This document shows, piece by piece, positions 56,301 through 61,406 of a stretch of 64,000 nt of DNA. The position numbers and the translations under genes were made by a program. Source of the stretch: Halicephalobus mephisto (lineage: Eukaryota; Nematoda; Chromadorea; Rhabditida; Panagrolaimidae). Within the stretch, counting starts at the first letter, position 1. Each line of letters opens with the position of its first letter. Location of the stretch: the NCBI GenBank assembly GCA_009193035.1, contig SWDT01000019.1, positions 186,001 through 250,000 on the forward strand, in the 5' to 3' direction. The notes under the pieces were generated by a model, which searched no databases, was not told the origin of the DNA, and saw only the letters and a list, made by a program, of their open reading frames with translations.

Positions 56301-58742
56301 CCCCCGGTCCCGCAGACTGGTTCCGAAATGTCTCTGGCTTCCATTGGAGCGAGTGAAGAAAGATACGAAACCGAGATTAGAAAGCTAAACTACGAATTGG
56401 AGAACTATAGAGCGACCATAAATAAGCTAACTGCCAAACATGAGAACTACCATCAGATGATTCAGATGTTCGACGCCAGACTTCAAATGCTCGTTCGACA
56501 TGTCACTAAATTGAACCAGAAATCCCAACTAAAAGAAGAAGAAGTAGAGAAGCTTAAATCCCAGATTGAATATCTGAGATCTCTTAGTTCTTGTTCTAAC
56601 GGAAAAATGGTTATTGAAGGAGCCGGAGAATTAATGAGACATCCGTCGATGGAATCCGTGGCTAGTCATCGGTCTTCCATGAGTACTTCATCAAAAAGCA
56701 GTAAAAATGGATTTTCCAAAAGTTCCAAAAAAAGTTGGGTGAGTATTTTATTTAATTTTTATTTTAATTAAAAATAATTAATTAAGACAGCTAATGTTGA
56801 CAATCAGGTAACTTTGGTCGTTGTGATTGTTTTTGTTTTTTCATATATTAATTTTATATATTATATTAATTTCAGATTCGTTCATCGTTTTCTAAAGCTT
56901 TCCACAAGAAGAAATCCAAAAATGGAACGACTTCGGACGTCGAACAATCGCCTCTTCACGGGACTTCTCTGCAGCCGATTGCCGGATCAGTTAATCAACT
57001 AGATGAGTGTGGATTACCTCCAGAAGTCCAGCAGTTGAAGAAGGAACTCAGAAGCAAGGATGAAGTTTTGACGGATGTCAGATTGGATGCGTTGGATAAA
57101 GCCAGAGAAGTCGACATTCTTCGAGAAACTGTTGCCAGACTTGCTGTGGGTTTTTGGATTGTTTTTATATAAAAACAACTTATTTTAGAATGAGAACAAA
57201 ATGTTAAAACGGAATTGCACCCTTCTCGCTAGAAGGATCGATTCCAGGACGAGCTCGAGACAATCGATCTCGACTTGTCAGGACGAAGATCCTGTTTATG
57301 ATCCTTTGCCGACGACGGCAGGAGGTTCTTCGAGTTCTCACATGAGTGAGAGATCGTTCTCATCTACCTCAAGTTCCAAAAGGTCTTCTGGAAGTCTGGC
57401 AACGAGGGTCTGCATCAGTCTGGAACCAAGTGGATCTTTGGAGTTCACTCCGCATCAGCACGAATTGACGATCGGATCTCTTCCTCAACCGACAGAACAG
57501 ACGACATGGATGGATATTGATGCTCAATTAGCGGCCATGTTGAGAGAGTATCTGAAGAGGATTGATATAATGTCTGAAAAATCGGACATTGATCCGACTA
57601 AACCGAGATTGTCGATCATGGGGATCGACGTTGTGAACTCCATCATCGGATACCGTGTTGGAACAGAACTTATTCGAAATCGGAATGGATTGGATTTAAT
57701 TAATCCAAGTCAGAACCCATCTGAAGTCATTTCTCCATCGACAACCATCAGAATCCGTCTTCGTGGAGTCAACCAACAAGCTGTTGATGGATTGATCATT
57801 GAAAGTCTTTTTCCTCAGGCAATTCTCGAAAATTTAATCAGATTAATCGAGATATCCAGAAGAATAGTCATCTACGGCGGAAGAGGAATCGGGAAATCCA
57901 ATCTCGCCAAGACCCTGGCTAAGTACTTTTCCATCAAAAATGGAGTCGACGGAAAACCAGAAAGCATTGTTGATGTCAGATATCCCGATGATGACAAAGA
58001 TAAAAAATTTACTCAAGTTCAGCAGAATCTTCAAACTTTGTTGAAAGCCGGAACAAGTTCGATTTTGTTAATCGACAACGTTCAAAGAAAATCTGTTCCT
58101 CATCTGCTGTCCGCGATGAAGTCCACTGATCCTGGTTTGTCTTCTGGGCCGATTGTTATTTGTACTGTAAATGGAGCTCTTCAAAGACAACTAGAAGAAA
58201 TGCAATCACCATGTTATGGATTCAGATCCTTCCATCTGACTCATAAGATGGATGCCGTGAGGGAATTCATGGGACGGTATCTCAGAAGACGGATCGCAGA
58301 AGCCGAATTGACGGGTCAATGTCGTTGTCGAGAACAATTAGAAGTCGTTATTGACTTCCTTGGGAAAACTTTGACTGCTATAAACACCTTCATCGAAAAA
58401 GCCAACGCTCACGACGAAACCATCGGTCCGAGGACCTTCGTGCAGTGTCCGCTCTCGATGGAAGCCAGTCGAGATTGGTTTATCAGACTTTGGAACGAGA
58501 ATCTGGTACCTTATATGGTTCGAGCAGCGAAAGAAGGGATGATTCTTGGATGTCGAGGTCAACTCAAAGATCCTACAGAATTCGTTCTTGAACATTGGCC
58601 TTGGCCAGATTCCGGCGAATCCAAACTCCTCCAAAAAGTCGCGATTGAACCTAGCAAAACTGCCGCCGAATTCGATCCTATGTTGGCCTTGGAAAGGATC
58701 GAAGAAAGTAGAAAATTACAAGAACAACTTCATGCCAGTTAA
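26236..58742 (+). CDS. unc-53: UNC-53 / Navigator (NAV) cytoskeletal guidance protein, full gene
   Basis: Nineteen exons in my model: 26236-26331, 34106-34220, 35753-35814, 36347-36419, 37950-38115, 39885-40003, 42465-42585, 42627-42864, 43034-43116, 43733-43883, 44348-44615, 46208-46583, 53325-53544, 54935-55058, 55166-55390, 55802-56107, 56194-56738, 56876-57145, 57189-58742. Every junction is in phase and the total is 1703 residues, close to C. elegans UNC-53. Domain order: an N-terminal calponin-homology (CH) domain, a long Ser/Pro/Lys-rich linker, two coiled coils, and a C-terminal AAA-type ATPase domain with Walker A GGRGIGKS. NAV proteins link actin and microtubules and steer cell migration and axon outgrowth. 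Conserved blocks include LAVKG, FEDSSSISSGIS, ESVASHRSSMS and KKSW.IRSS. Intron 1 is 7.8 kb and intron 12 is 6.7 kb; both contain candidate alternative first exons. Confidence 0.93.
27610..27717 (+). CDS. unc-53: Candidate alternative first exon of unc-53 (a)
   Basis: Inside intron 1, in an island of ordinary composition (about 27300-27720), an ATG opens 36 codons (MKTVLSGSPFRKKKVIQ...) ending at donor AAG|GTGAGT in phase 0. That is exactly the phase needed to join exon 2 (IYTDW). It would give a CH-containing isoform with a different basic N-terminus. A repeat array begins directly after the donor. Confidence 0.5.
27730..29590. repeat. Two long tandem arrays in unc-53 intron 1
   Basis: 27730-28500 holds about six copies of a roughly 125-bp unit (GGAATTTTCTAAAACAATAA, AACGGAAATTTATACTTT, TTTCTGGAATTTTACGATG). 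28540-29590 holds about nine copies of a 115-122 bp unit (TTTTAGGAAATTTCGAAGAT, GGAACTTTGTATTCAATATT). The second array contains an assembly gap. Confidence 0.85.
29017..29026. other. Assembly gap (10 N)
   Basis: Ten N bases interrupt the second tandem array in unc-53 intron 1. The gap is probably of unknown real size, because repeat copies either side are nearly identical and could have been collapsed. Confidence 0.95.
29990..30320. repeat. Short-unit array, about 35 bp
   Basis: GATTCGGAAAATTTTCTACC and GTATTCTGGAAAATTC alternate in about eight degenerate copies. Confidence 0.6.
30440..31010. repeat. Array of 17-18 bp unit, over 30 copies
   Basis: Variants of GGTCAAGAACCCCAAATGAC follow each other with changes such as AGTTAAG, CGATTAAG, AAGTAAGCG and AAATAGTCGC. 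The block is less AT-rich than its surroundings. It ends about 40 bases before the candidate first exon at 31054. Confidence 0.8.
31054..31146 (+). CDS. unc-53: Candidate alternative first exon of unc-53 (b)
   Basis: AAAATG ACT opens 31 codons (MTRKQDELVQIQPESSNFGF...) in a non-repetitive island, ending at donor AGG|GTAAAT in phase 0, compatible with exon 2. The start context (AAAATG) is good for a nematode. I see no similarity to known proteins in the short peptide. Confidence 0.45.
31250..34060. repeat. Rest of unc-53 intron 1: AT-rich arrays
   Basis: 31330-31700 is TTTTTTAAATAAAATAAT low complexity. 31910-32030 repeats AATTTAAATAAAAAATTTAA. 32270-32990 repeats words like GAATATCTAAATCATTAAT and GATTCTGAAGTTTTTTGAAA at about 55-120 bp spacing. 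33520-34060 has two or three copies, about 240 bp apart, of a unit with ACATTTCGCAATTGTTA and GTATAGA(T/C)ATATCACATA. Confidence 0.65.
34106..38115 (+). CDS. unc-53: unc-53 exons 2-5: calponin-homology domain
   Basis: Exons 34106-34220, 35753-35814, 36347-36419 and 37950-38115 encode residues about 33-170. Recognisable CH signatures are IYTDWTNRYL, DLRNPKILIGLLN, IDKSLEYLARLGVNVSG and EILNGELGTILSLLYSLSHF followed by KQQQ. The last of these matches the KAILGLFFxLSxYKQQQ of vertebrate NAVs. Exon 3 is a 62-base mini-exon whose acceptor is TTTTTAAG rather than the usual TTTCAG; it was chosen because only this acceptor keeps the phase and adds NCPSS, like the NCNPTS of NAVs. In this family the CH domain is taken to contribute to actin association. 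Confidence 0.8.
34440..35130. other. unc-53 intron 2, first part: no gene seen
   Basis: Degenerate AATTTTGAAATTTTATAGAAATTT-type words are followed by an ordinary stretch (34900-35120) with a 66-codon open frame that lacks any domain or splice context. Confidence 0.35.
35135..35620. repeat. Array of about 55-65 bp unit with palindromic core, about eight copies
   Basis: Each unit carries CTGCACATTGCGCGCAACGT and AACTAAATCGACATTAAAAT. The core TTGCGCGCAA is a perfect palindrome; later copies decay it to TTGCGCACAA, TTGCGTGCAA and TTGCATGCAA. It lies in unc-53 intron 2. Confidence 0.8.
35835..36033. mobile_element. MITE, copy B of the TA-inserted family (about 199 bp)
   Basis: Ends TA|CGACAGTTGCCCTCCAGCGG and, inverted, TA|CGACACTTACCCTCCGGCGA bound an AT-rich core in unc-53 intron 3, 20 bases after exon 3. 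Both share inner words with copy A at 20223-20409 (CCCTGTATTTCGTAATATT). TA flanks both ends. Confidence 0.8.
36430..36670. repeat. AT-rich array in unc-53 intron 4
   Basis: AAAAAGTATTTTTTAAAAAA and TTATTTTAAATTTCTTAAAT repeat five times at about 52 bp. Confidence 0.65.
37009..37079 (-). tRNA. tRNA-Gly (anticodon GCC)
   Basis: The minus strand reads as a full cloverleaf of 71 bases. The acceptor stem GCAACGA/TCGTTGC has 7 of 7 pairs. The D-arm/A-box is TGGTTTAGTGGTAAAATGG, the anticodon loop CTGCCAC gives GCC, and the T-arm/B-box is GGGTTCGATTCCC. The discriminator base is A and a T6 run follows, as expected for Pol III termination. It matches eukaryotic tRNA-Gly(GCC) closely. It sits antisense within intron 4 of unc-53, so it is an independent Pol III gene nested in the host intron. 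Confidence 0.95.
37545..37765. repeat. Array of about 35-bp unit, six copies
   Basis: CATTCATTCCCATTTCGCCA followed by AAGTTTCGAATTTGG repeats just before exon 5 of unc-53. It is open in two frames and yields artefactual repeated peptides. Confidence 0.8.
38225..38890. repeat. Tandem arrays in unc-53 intron 5
   Basis: At 38290-38460 a 53-bp unit (AAAATTAAAAATATATAATT, TTTAAGTTTTTAAACATAT) occurs three times. At 38460-38880 a roughly 115-bp unit (GATTTCGTAATCGATAACA, AACTTACAGTAAGCTATGTG) occurs four times. Confidence 0.75.
39045..39770. repeat. Dispersed TTCGAATTT-type repeat and local array
   Basis: 39045-39230 begins AGAGCTGTCGAGTTTCCGAA and continues with alternating TTCGATTTTCGAA words; relatives occur at 47520-47930 and 62240-62370, so this family is dispersed. 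39290-39770 has two to three copies of a unit with GGACTTTTCGTGGTGAGACC. Confidence 0.65.
39885..44615 (+). CDS. unc-53: unc-53 exons 6-11: Ser/Pro/Lys-rich linker
   Basis: Six exons encode residues about 171-497. They are dominated by Ser, Pro, Thr and Lys with SH3-ligand-like and basic stretches (SGSKLKPPGT, KKSLLQPPKS). Landmarks shared with UNC-53 are MLKIFSKQKNP (exon 8), SDFDDSGIHSD (exon 10), KPILAVKG and VGIVSPI (exon 11). This part of UNC-53 is known to hold proline-rich SH3-binding sites. The phases 2, 1, 2, 0, 2, 0, 1 chain without a break. Confidence 0.85.
40140..40620. repeat. Array with built-in hairpins in unc-53 intron 6
   Basis: About four copies of a unit with TTCCACTCGGGACCCAAAAT. 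In two copies it meets its own reverse complement: GGTCCCGAGTGGAA (40425-40438) pairs perfectly with TTCCACTCGGGACC (40450-40463) over an 11-base loop, and nearly the same occurs at about 40558-40596. Confidence 0.8.
41040..41690. repeat. Array of about 43-bp unit, 13-15 copies
   Basis: CGAAACGAAAATTTATAACT, TTTTTTTAGAATTATTTTTT and close variants repeat through the second half of intron 6. Confidence 0.75.
42125..42450. repeat. AAAAATTATTTTTAATTTTT low-complexity block
   Basis: Short imperfect repeats of (A)n TTGTTTTTAATTTTT lead up to the acceptor of exon 7. Confidence 0.6.
43130..43720. repeat. unc-53 intron 9 array, about 55-bp unit
   Basis: GAATTTTTTATTTAGTTTTT and AAAACTTCTAAGATTCTCAA recur about five times at 43360-43660; the first half is T-rich low complexity. 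Confidence 0.65.
43970..44347. repeat. AAAAAATTAATTTT-type block in unc-53 intron 10
   Basis: Imperfect short units (ATTTTATAAAAAAATTTAA, TAATTTTATTAAAAAAA) fill the intron to the exon 11 acceptor. Confidence 0.6.
45190..45780. repeat. Array of about 100-105 bp unit, five copies
   Basis: Each unit contains GAACCTAACTTTCGTCGCGA, AAGTTTTTGAAGATTATAAT and GTAAAGTCGAAATTCGTGCT. The word TCGTCGCGA is conserved in four copies and decays in the rest. Unc-53 intron 11. Confidence 0.8.
46208..46583 (+). CDS. unc-53: unc-53 exon 12, with an in-frame 10-residue repeat
   Basis: Residues about 498-622. The first half holds the conserved SNSGYQSNSEVAMYARRIR block (SGYTSDAGVAMCAKMR in C. elegans). The second half is six tandem copies of a 30-base unit encoding NFESPSISKR with small variations, an insertion relative to the C. 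elegans protein. The donor is AG|GTTGGT, phase 2. Confidence 0.85.
46382..46561 (+). repeat. 30-bp coding minisatellite in unc-53 exon 12, six copies
   Basis: Each unit is close to TTCGAAAGTCCAAGTATCTC plus GAAACGAAAT. The array length keeps the frame and adds about 60 residues rich in Ser, Lys, Arg and Asn. Variation among units is partly synonymous and partly conservative (N/S, I/V, K/R). Confidence 0.9.
46880..47940. repeat. Arrays at the start of unc-53 intron 12
   Basis: 46880-47300 has four copies of about 110 bp with TGTTGAAACAATTTTATAAA, TAATTACTCGATTTCGAAAC and ATATCTGAAAT. 47520-47930 is a TTCGATTTTCGAACTCTAAT block related to 39045-39230. Confidence 0.7.
48580..49510. repeat. Array of about 100-bp unit, about seven copies, with duplicated flank
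   Basis: The unit has TACACTAGTCTAAAAATACG, TTAATTTTTAAATTTCTTTA and AAAATCAGATTTTTTAAAAT. The flanks, CGCGCAAGGTCAGATTTG near 48617 and CGGTGCAAGGTCAGATTT near 49507, are related to each other. Confidence 0.8.
49810..50480. repeat. Array of about 50-bp unit, about twelve copies
   Basis: TTTTTAACAATCATCAAATT, TCCGATAAAAATTCCTAAA and TTTGAGAGGTTATGGTAAAA recur with variable spacing. Confidence 0.7.
50690..50960. repeat. Array of about 55-bp unit with ATTACTGTA
   Basis: CAATATTACTGTAATTTTTT recurs four times. The ATTACTGTA word links it to the block at 23215-24065. Confidence 0.7.
51187..51230 (+). CDS. unc-53: Candidate alternative first exon of unc-53 (c), short isoform
   Basis: CTAAAATG opens MSYLDRLQLRRKLK and ends at donor AC|GTGAGT in phase 2. 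That is the same phase as exon 12, so it joins exon 13 as ...KLKT-FEDSSSISSG. About 130 bases upstream are of ordinary composition (possible promoter or 5' UTR), with another donor-like AAG|GTAAGC near 51091. The isoform would lack the CH domain and first linker but keep the coiled coils and AAA domain. Short UNC-53 and NAV isoforms of this general type are known. Confidence 0.55.
51240..53190. repeat. Arrays in the last part of unc-53 intron 12
   Basis: 51250-51640 repeats TTTATAAAATTACAAAAATC. 51960-52490 has about eight copies of a roughly 75-bp unit (GATTCATGGATTTGTATTAA, ATTATTCGAAAATTTGAA). 52760-53190 repeats ATAATTCTGAAATACTTTAA. The island at 52490-52760 has ordinary composition; its ATG frame ends in a donor of the wrong phase, so I make no exon call. 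Confidence 0.65.
53325..56107 (+). CDS. unc-53: unc-53 exons 13-16: central Ser-rich region
   Basis: Exons 53325-53544, 54935-55058, 55166-55390 and 55802-56107 encode residues about 623-914. FEDSSSISSGISENFEDLST and STDDLTG are almost identical to C. elegans UNC-53, and YSGQM...SQSLDRHGHL matches its YSGQFHSLDRKCHL. The donor of exon 16 is ambiguous: G|GTGTCT at 56107 gives ISSGSFSARS, matching DSSGSYSARS of UNC-53, while G|GTTCGG at 56081 is an in-phase alternative that removes about nine residues. Confidence 0.85.
53640..54170. repeat. Arrays in unc-53 intron 13
   Basis: Three copies with GTGAATTTTAAAGATTTTAA and AACATAAATTTCGAAATTCT are followed by five copies of a 62-bp unit with GTAAATTGTCCCATCACGAA (53875-54170). 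Confidence 0.8.
54460..54930. repeat. Short-unit block before exon 14
   Basis: TTTTAATATTTTGATTTTAG and AAAATTTTAATTTTT alternate. Several copies contain TTTTAG acceptor-like ends. Confidence 0.6.
55395..55700. repeat. Array of about 32-bp unit, nine copies
   Basis: AATTTCCAAAAATGTTTAAT and TTTGAAAATTTTC make up unc-53 intron 15. Confidence 0.75.
56194..57145 (+). CDS. unc-53: unc-53 exons 17-18: coiled coils and basic linker
   Basis: Exon 17 (56194-56738) contains a coiled coil (EERYETEIRKLNYELENYRA to KLKSQIEYLRSL, residues about 965-1040), then the highly conserved EGAGELMRHPSMESVASHRS and KSSKKSW. Exon 18 (56876-57145) continues with IRSSFSKAFHKKK, a basic patch, and a second coiled coil beginning LKKELRSKDEVL and running through REVDILRETVARL into exon 19. 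These segments mediate oligomerisation and microtubule contacts in NAV proteins. Confidence 0.88.
57189..58742 (+). CDS. unc-53: unc-53 exon 19: C-terminal AAA-type ATPase domain
   Basis: A 1554-base terminal exon encoding residues about 1187-1703. The AAA core has Walker A GGRGIGKSN (about 1416-1424) and a Walker B-like ILLIDN (about 1478-1483), in which the second acidic residue of the classic DE pair is replaced by Asn, as in UNC-53 (ILDN). Later landmarks are RYLRRRIAEAEL, VGPR/IGPRTFVQCPL and SRDWFIRLWNENLVPYM, all shared with NAVs. This exon is the most conserved part of the gene and lies in non-repetitive sequence of normal composition. Confidence 0.93.
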   Translation, partial: NENKMLKRNCTLLARRIDSRTSSRQSISTCQDEDPVYDPLPTTAGGSSSSHMSERSFSSTSSSKRSSGSLATRVCISLEPSGSLEFTPHQHELTIGSLPQPTEQTTWMDIDAQLAAMLREYLKRIDIMSEKSDIDPTKPRLSIMGIDVVNSIIGYRVGTELIRNRNGLDLINPSQNPSEVISPSTTIRIRLRGVNQQAVDGLIIESLFPQAILENLIRLIEISRRIVIYGGRGIGKSNLAKTLAKYFSIKNGVDGKPESIVDVRYPDDDKDKKFTQVQQNLQTLLKAGTSSILLIDNVQRKSVPHLLSAMKSTDPGLSSGPIVICTVNGALQRQLEEMQSPCYGFRSFHLTHKMDAVREFMGRYLRRRIAEAELTGQCRCREQLEVVIDFLGKTLTAINTFIEKANAHDETIGPRTFVQCPLSMEASRDWFIRLWNENLVPYMVRAAKEGMILGCRGQLKDPTEFVLEHWPWPDSGESKLLQKVAIEPSKTAAEFDPMLALERIEESRKLQEQLHAS

Positions 58743-58793
58743 ATCCGGTCTTGTCAAATTAGTCAATTTTTAATTAATTATGAAAAATACATT

Positions 58794-58799
58794 AATAAA
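58794..58799 (+). terminator. unc-53: Polyadenylation signal AATAAA of unc-53
   Basis: AATAAA lies 52 bases after the stop codon, a normal distance for a short nematode 3' UTR. Confidence 0.65.
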
Positions 58800-59159
58800 A
58801 ATCGACAAATATATTTTTTAATTTTTTGCAAATTTTTATTATATTTAATTTTTAAAAAAATGTAAATTGATCAAATTTAATTTTTTTTTAATTTAAAAAA
58901 AAAGTAATTGTAAAAATTATTGAAATCGATGATGACTTTGGAAAAACAATGACGTCATTTATCTCATATTCCTTTCTGTGTAAAAATAATTTTAATTATT
59001 GTATTTATTATTTGCGAAATTACATTTTGTTGGATTGTGGACTATTTATTTGAGTGAAAATCCGTATAATACTACTCCCAAAGGAAATACCCTGAGGGTC
59101 AACAGGGGATTTATAATTACAAGGTGGTGGGAAATTAAATTGATTGCATAATATTCATT

Positions 59160-59370
59160 AAGGAGCTTGCCTAAAATATGTAAGGCTTACAAGAGGAGGG
59201 GGGTTCCAGAAAAGCACTATGTAAGCCTTACATATTTTAGATAAGCTCCTTTATAGGTTATTTTAGCTTTTTTTAATTTAGGGAGCTTGCCTAAAATATA
59301 TAAGGTTTATATAGCGCTTTTCTGGAACCCCCTTCCCCTATAAGCCTTACATATTTTAGATAAGCTTTCT
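59160..59370. mobile_element. Two foldback elements of about 90 bp in inverted orientation
   Basis: Element 1 (59160-59251) has arms AAGGAGCTTGCCTAAAATAT and, inverted, AAGGAGCTTATCTAAAATAT. Element 2 (59281-59370) has the same arms. Their loops are reverse complements of each other (GGGGTTCCAGAAAAGC versus GCTTTTCTGGAACCCC), so the two copies sit head to head and the whole block is a larger inverted repeat. Confidence 0.85.
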
Positions 59371-59372
59371 TA

Positions 59373-59838
59373 AAGATGTTTTATATCTAGCGGATCCTGT
59401 CCAGATGTGGAAAAAACGTTAAAAAGAAGAAAAAGAAAAAAGAAGAAAAAGAAAAAGAAAAAAAAGAAAAAAGAGTTGTTTTGTATCTCGTGCCTCTGGC
59501 TTCAATAAATCAAATTTGTACTTATTTCTCGTCTCCACGTGGACCCAAAACTCCTATCTACGATCTAATGCATTTAAAAATCAATTTTTGATTTAATTAT
59601 TTTCTGAATAATTGATTTATGGACTACTTTGCAGAGTTTATTGGATTTGATGAAAAAAATTAAAAATTAATCCATTTTATTTTGTTTTGACAGAACGACC
59701 ACGGCAAGTCCTCCAGATAATCCAATTTTAAACATTATATTTTTAATTTCGAAAATTAAATTTACACCTGAACGAGAGCATTTTAAGTTTGTAAATGTTA
59801 TTTTTTATATTTTTTATCACAATTTAGATATGTCAGAC
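59373..59838. other. Intergenic, purine-rich tract and no gene
   Basis: 59410-59475 is an AAAGAAGAAAAAG purine tract. The rest is ordinary AT-rich sequence with no supported gene. Confidence 0.35.
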
Positions 59839-59839
59839 A

Positions 59840-60190
59840 ATTTGGGCTTCGGTAGTACAATAGTAGTATACGTGACAGTAAAGTTACGAGACTCGGGTTC
59901 GATTCCCGACCAAAGACTGCAGATCCAGGCCTTGCCAGCCGCAATCTGACTACAAACGGCTAAGACGTACTCATCAAAGAAAGAAGCGAGGTCAGAAAGA
60001 CCAAAAAGATGATCCTAGTAAGAGGAAGAATTCCCTGAAGATGATTCTAGTAAGAGGAAGAATTCCCTGAAGTTGATCCTAGTAAGAGGAAGAATTCCCT
60101 GAAGATGATCCTAGTAAGAGGAAGAATTCCCTGAAGATGATCAGAAAGGCTAAGATGCGCGAACGCAAGCGAACAATAGAGGAGTCCAAG
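59840..60190 (+). mobile_element. tRNA-headed, SINE-like element
   Basis: 59841-59916 resembles a decayed tRNA. Its A-box-like TTCGGTAGTACAATAGTAG is similar to tRNA-Asp/Glu D-arms, and it has a perfect B-box GGTTCGATTCC with stem CGGG/CCCG. The outer TTTGG/CCAAA pair is a partial acceptor stem. The anticodon loop is the wrong size (8 bases on a 5-bp stem), so it is not a functional tRNA. A unique body (CCTTGCCAGCCGCAATCTGA...) and a 32-bp tandem array follow. An internal Pol III promoter plus an unrelated body is the SINE architecture, but only one copy is visible here. Confidence 0.5.
60008..60139. repeat. 32-bp tandem repeat, four copies
   Basis: GATGATCCTAGTAAGAGGAA plus GAATTCCCTGAA repeats four times with only two or three differences, inside the tRNA-like element. 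Confidence 0.9.
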
Positions 60191-60230
60191 CTTGAGTATA
60201 TAATGTTGTAAATCCAATATAGTAATTGCT

Positions 60231-60746
60231 TTGAAAACGTTCGATAAAGTGCTAAAAGACAATTTGGACTGGTCTGAATCAGTGATCCATGCCGTTGGAA
60301 TCCTCGCTGAAATCATTGTTTCGTTAATTTTTAGCCTATCTCCGTTCCAGTTTTACATCATCCTAACTCAATCGAAGACCCTCGGAGCCTTCGAATGGCT
60401 GCTTTTTAATCATTCCATCTGATATCTACTGTTGTCACTTTCTGGCATCATCGTATAGTCTGTCATGTTGGGTGGATTCAATTCTTTCTACTGTGATGGT
60501 TACATCAAGAATATTTCGCGTACAGTGTCTATCATCGGAATAACTATATTCCAAATGTTTGCATTGATGGCCGGAGGTGGAGTGATCATGACCGTAACTT
60601 ACCGTTACTTTGGGCTTTATCCAGGACGACTGAAGACTATCTGTCATTCAGTTCAGATGTTTGTTTTCTGGGGGTTTCTTCATTTTATTTTTTTATTATC
60701 TTGCATAATCAATTTGTTGGGGTTTGTGAAGAACCGGAGGGCTTAG
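60231..60746 (+). pseudogene. Chemoreceptor (7TM serpentine, Str-superfamily-like) pseudogene, truncated
   Basis: A single frame reads TM1 (AVGILAEIIVSLIFSLSPFQ), then FYIILTQSKTLGAFEWLLFN and HSI. A TGA (about 60420) and a TAG (about 60456) follow, flanking YLLLSLSGIIV, and then SVMLGGFNSFYCDG. TM3 with VTYRYFGLYPGR and TM4 follow, ending at a stop after residue NRRA. The LTQSKTLG...NHSI and YRYF..YPGR motifs are typical of nematode chemoreceptors of the srh/str/sri/srd type. There is no ATG at the front, two internal stops, and nothing after TM4, so this is a decayed fragment of about half a receptor. Both stops could derive from Trp (TGG) codons by one change. Confidence 0.75.
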
Positions 60747-60759
60747 AGATCACGAGTAG

Positions 60760-61400
60760 AGAATATTAATAATACTTTATTAATAGAGACACCAGAATAG
60801 ACAAGTAAAATATGAATAACACACTGATATCTGAGGTAACCCTTCGGCTTTTATACAATTGTTATAACTTTATCTCTATTCCGGAGGATGTTATGAGAAA
60901 AAGAGCTCTAAATAAAAGTTCACAGATAACATCATATACATAAGAAAGTGGAATTTTGGATTTCCTAACAATTGTCAACTACGGTAAAACTGTAATACAA
61001 TTGTTACAATTTTCATGAATATTTGACACTTTTGACAAAATTGTAACACAATAGTGACTGTTTACATTTATTACAAAATCGAAAATTACGCTTTTTTGTG
61101 TGTAAATTTGGAAGTTACTGGTGAACAAATAATAACTGTTAGATCGTAGCTAGGGTTCCTAATCCGCGAGTAGATGAGAAATATGTAGAAATAACTTTAT
61201 GGGACCAAAGGCAAGAGATAAATCGGAACTCTACAAAAATTATTGCGCAATATTAAAATTGTTACTAACCCGCAATCGTACATCTTTCGTTGGTCCTTAG
61301 GGTATTTCCCTTCGAGACCATTACTGTGGCTTGCATTCAAATAGCTTATACGCATCCAACAATAAAAAATTACAGTATACTTTTATTTTAATTTTTCCAC
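60760..61400. other. Intergenic region between the receptor pseudogene and gene
   Basis: No gene is supported. 60950-61110 repeats words such as ACAATTGTTACAATTTTC and AAATTGTAACACAATAGT, related to the ACATTTCGCAATTGTTA repeats of unc-53 intron 1 (33520-34060). Confidence 0.4.
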
Positions 61401-61406
61401 AAATAA

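Noticed and set aside
59841..59916. Functional tRNA gene
   Set aside because: The acceptor stem is incomplete and the anticodon loop has the wrong size; it is better explained as a pseudo-tRNA or SINE head.
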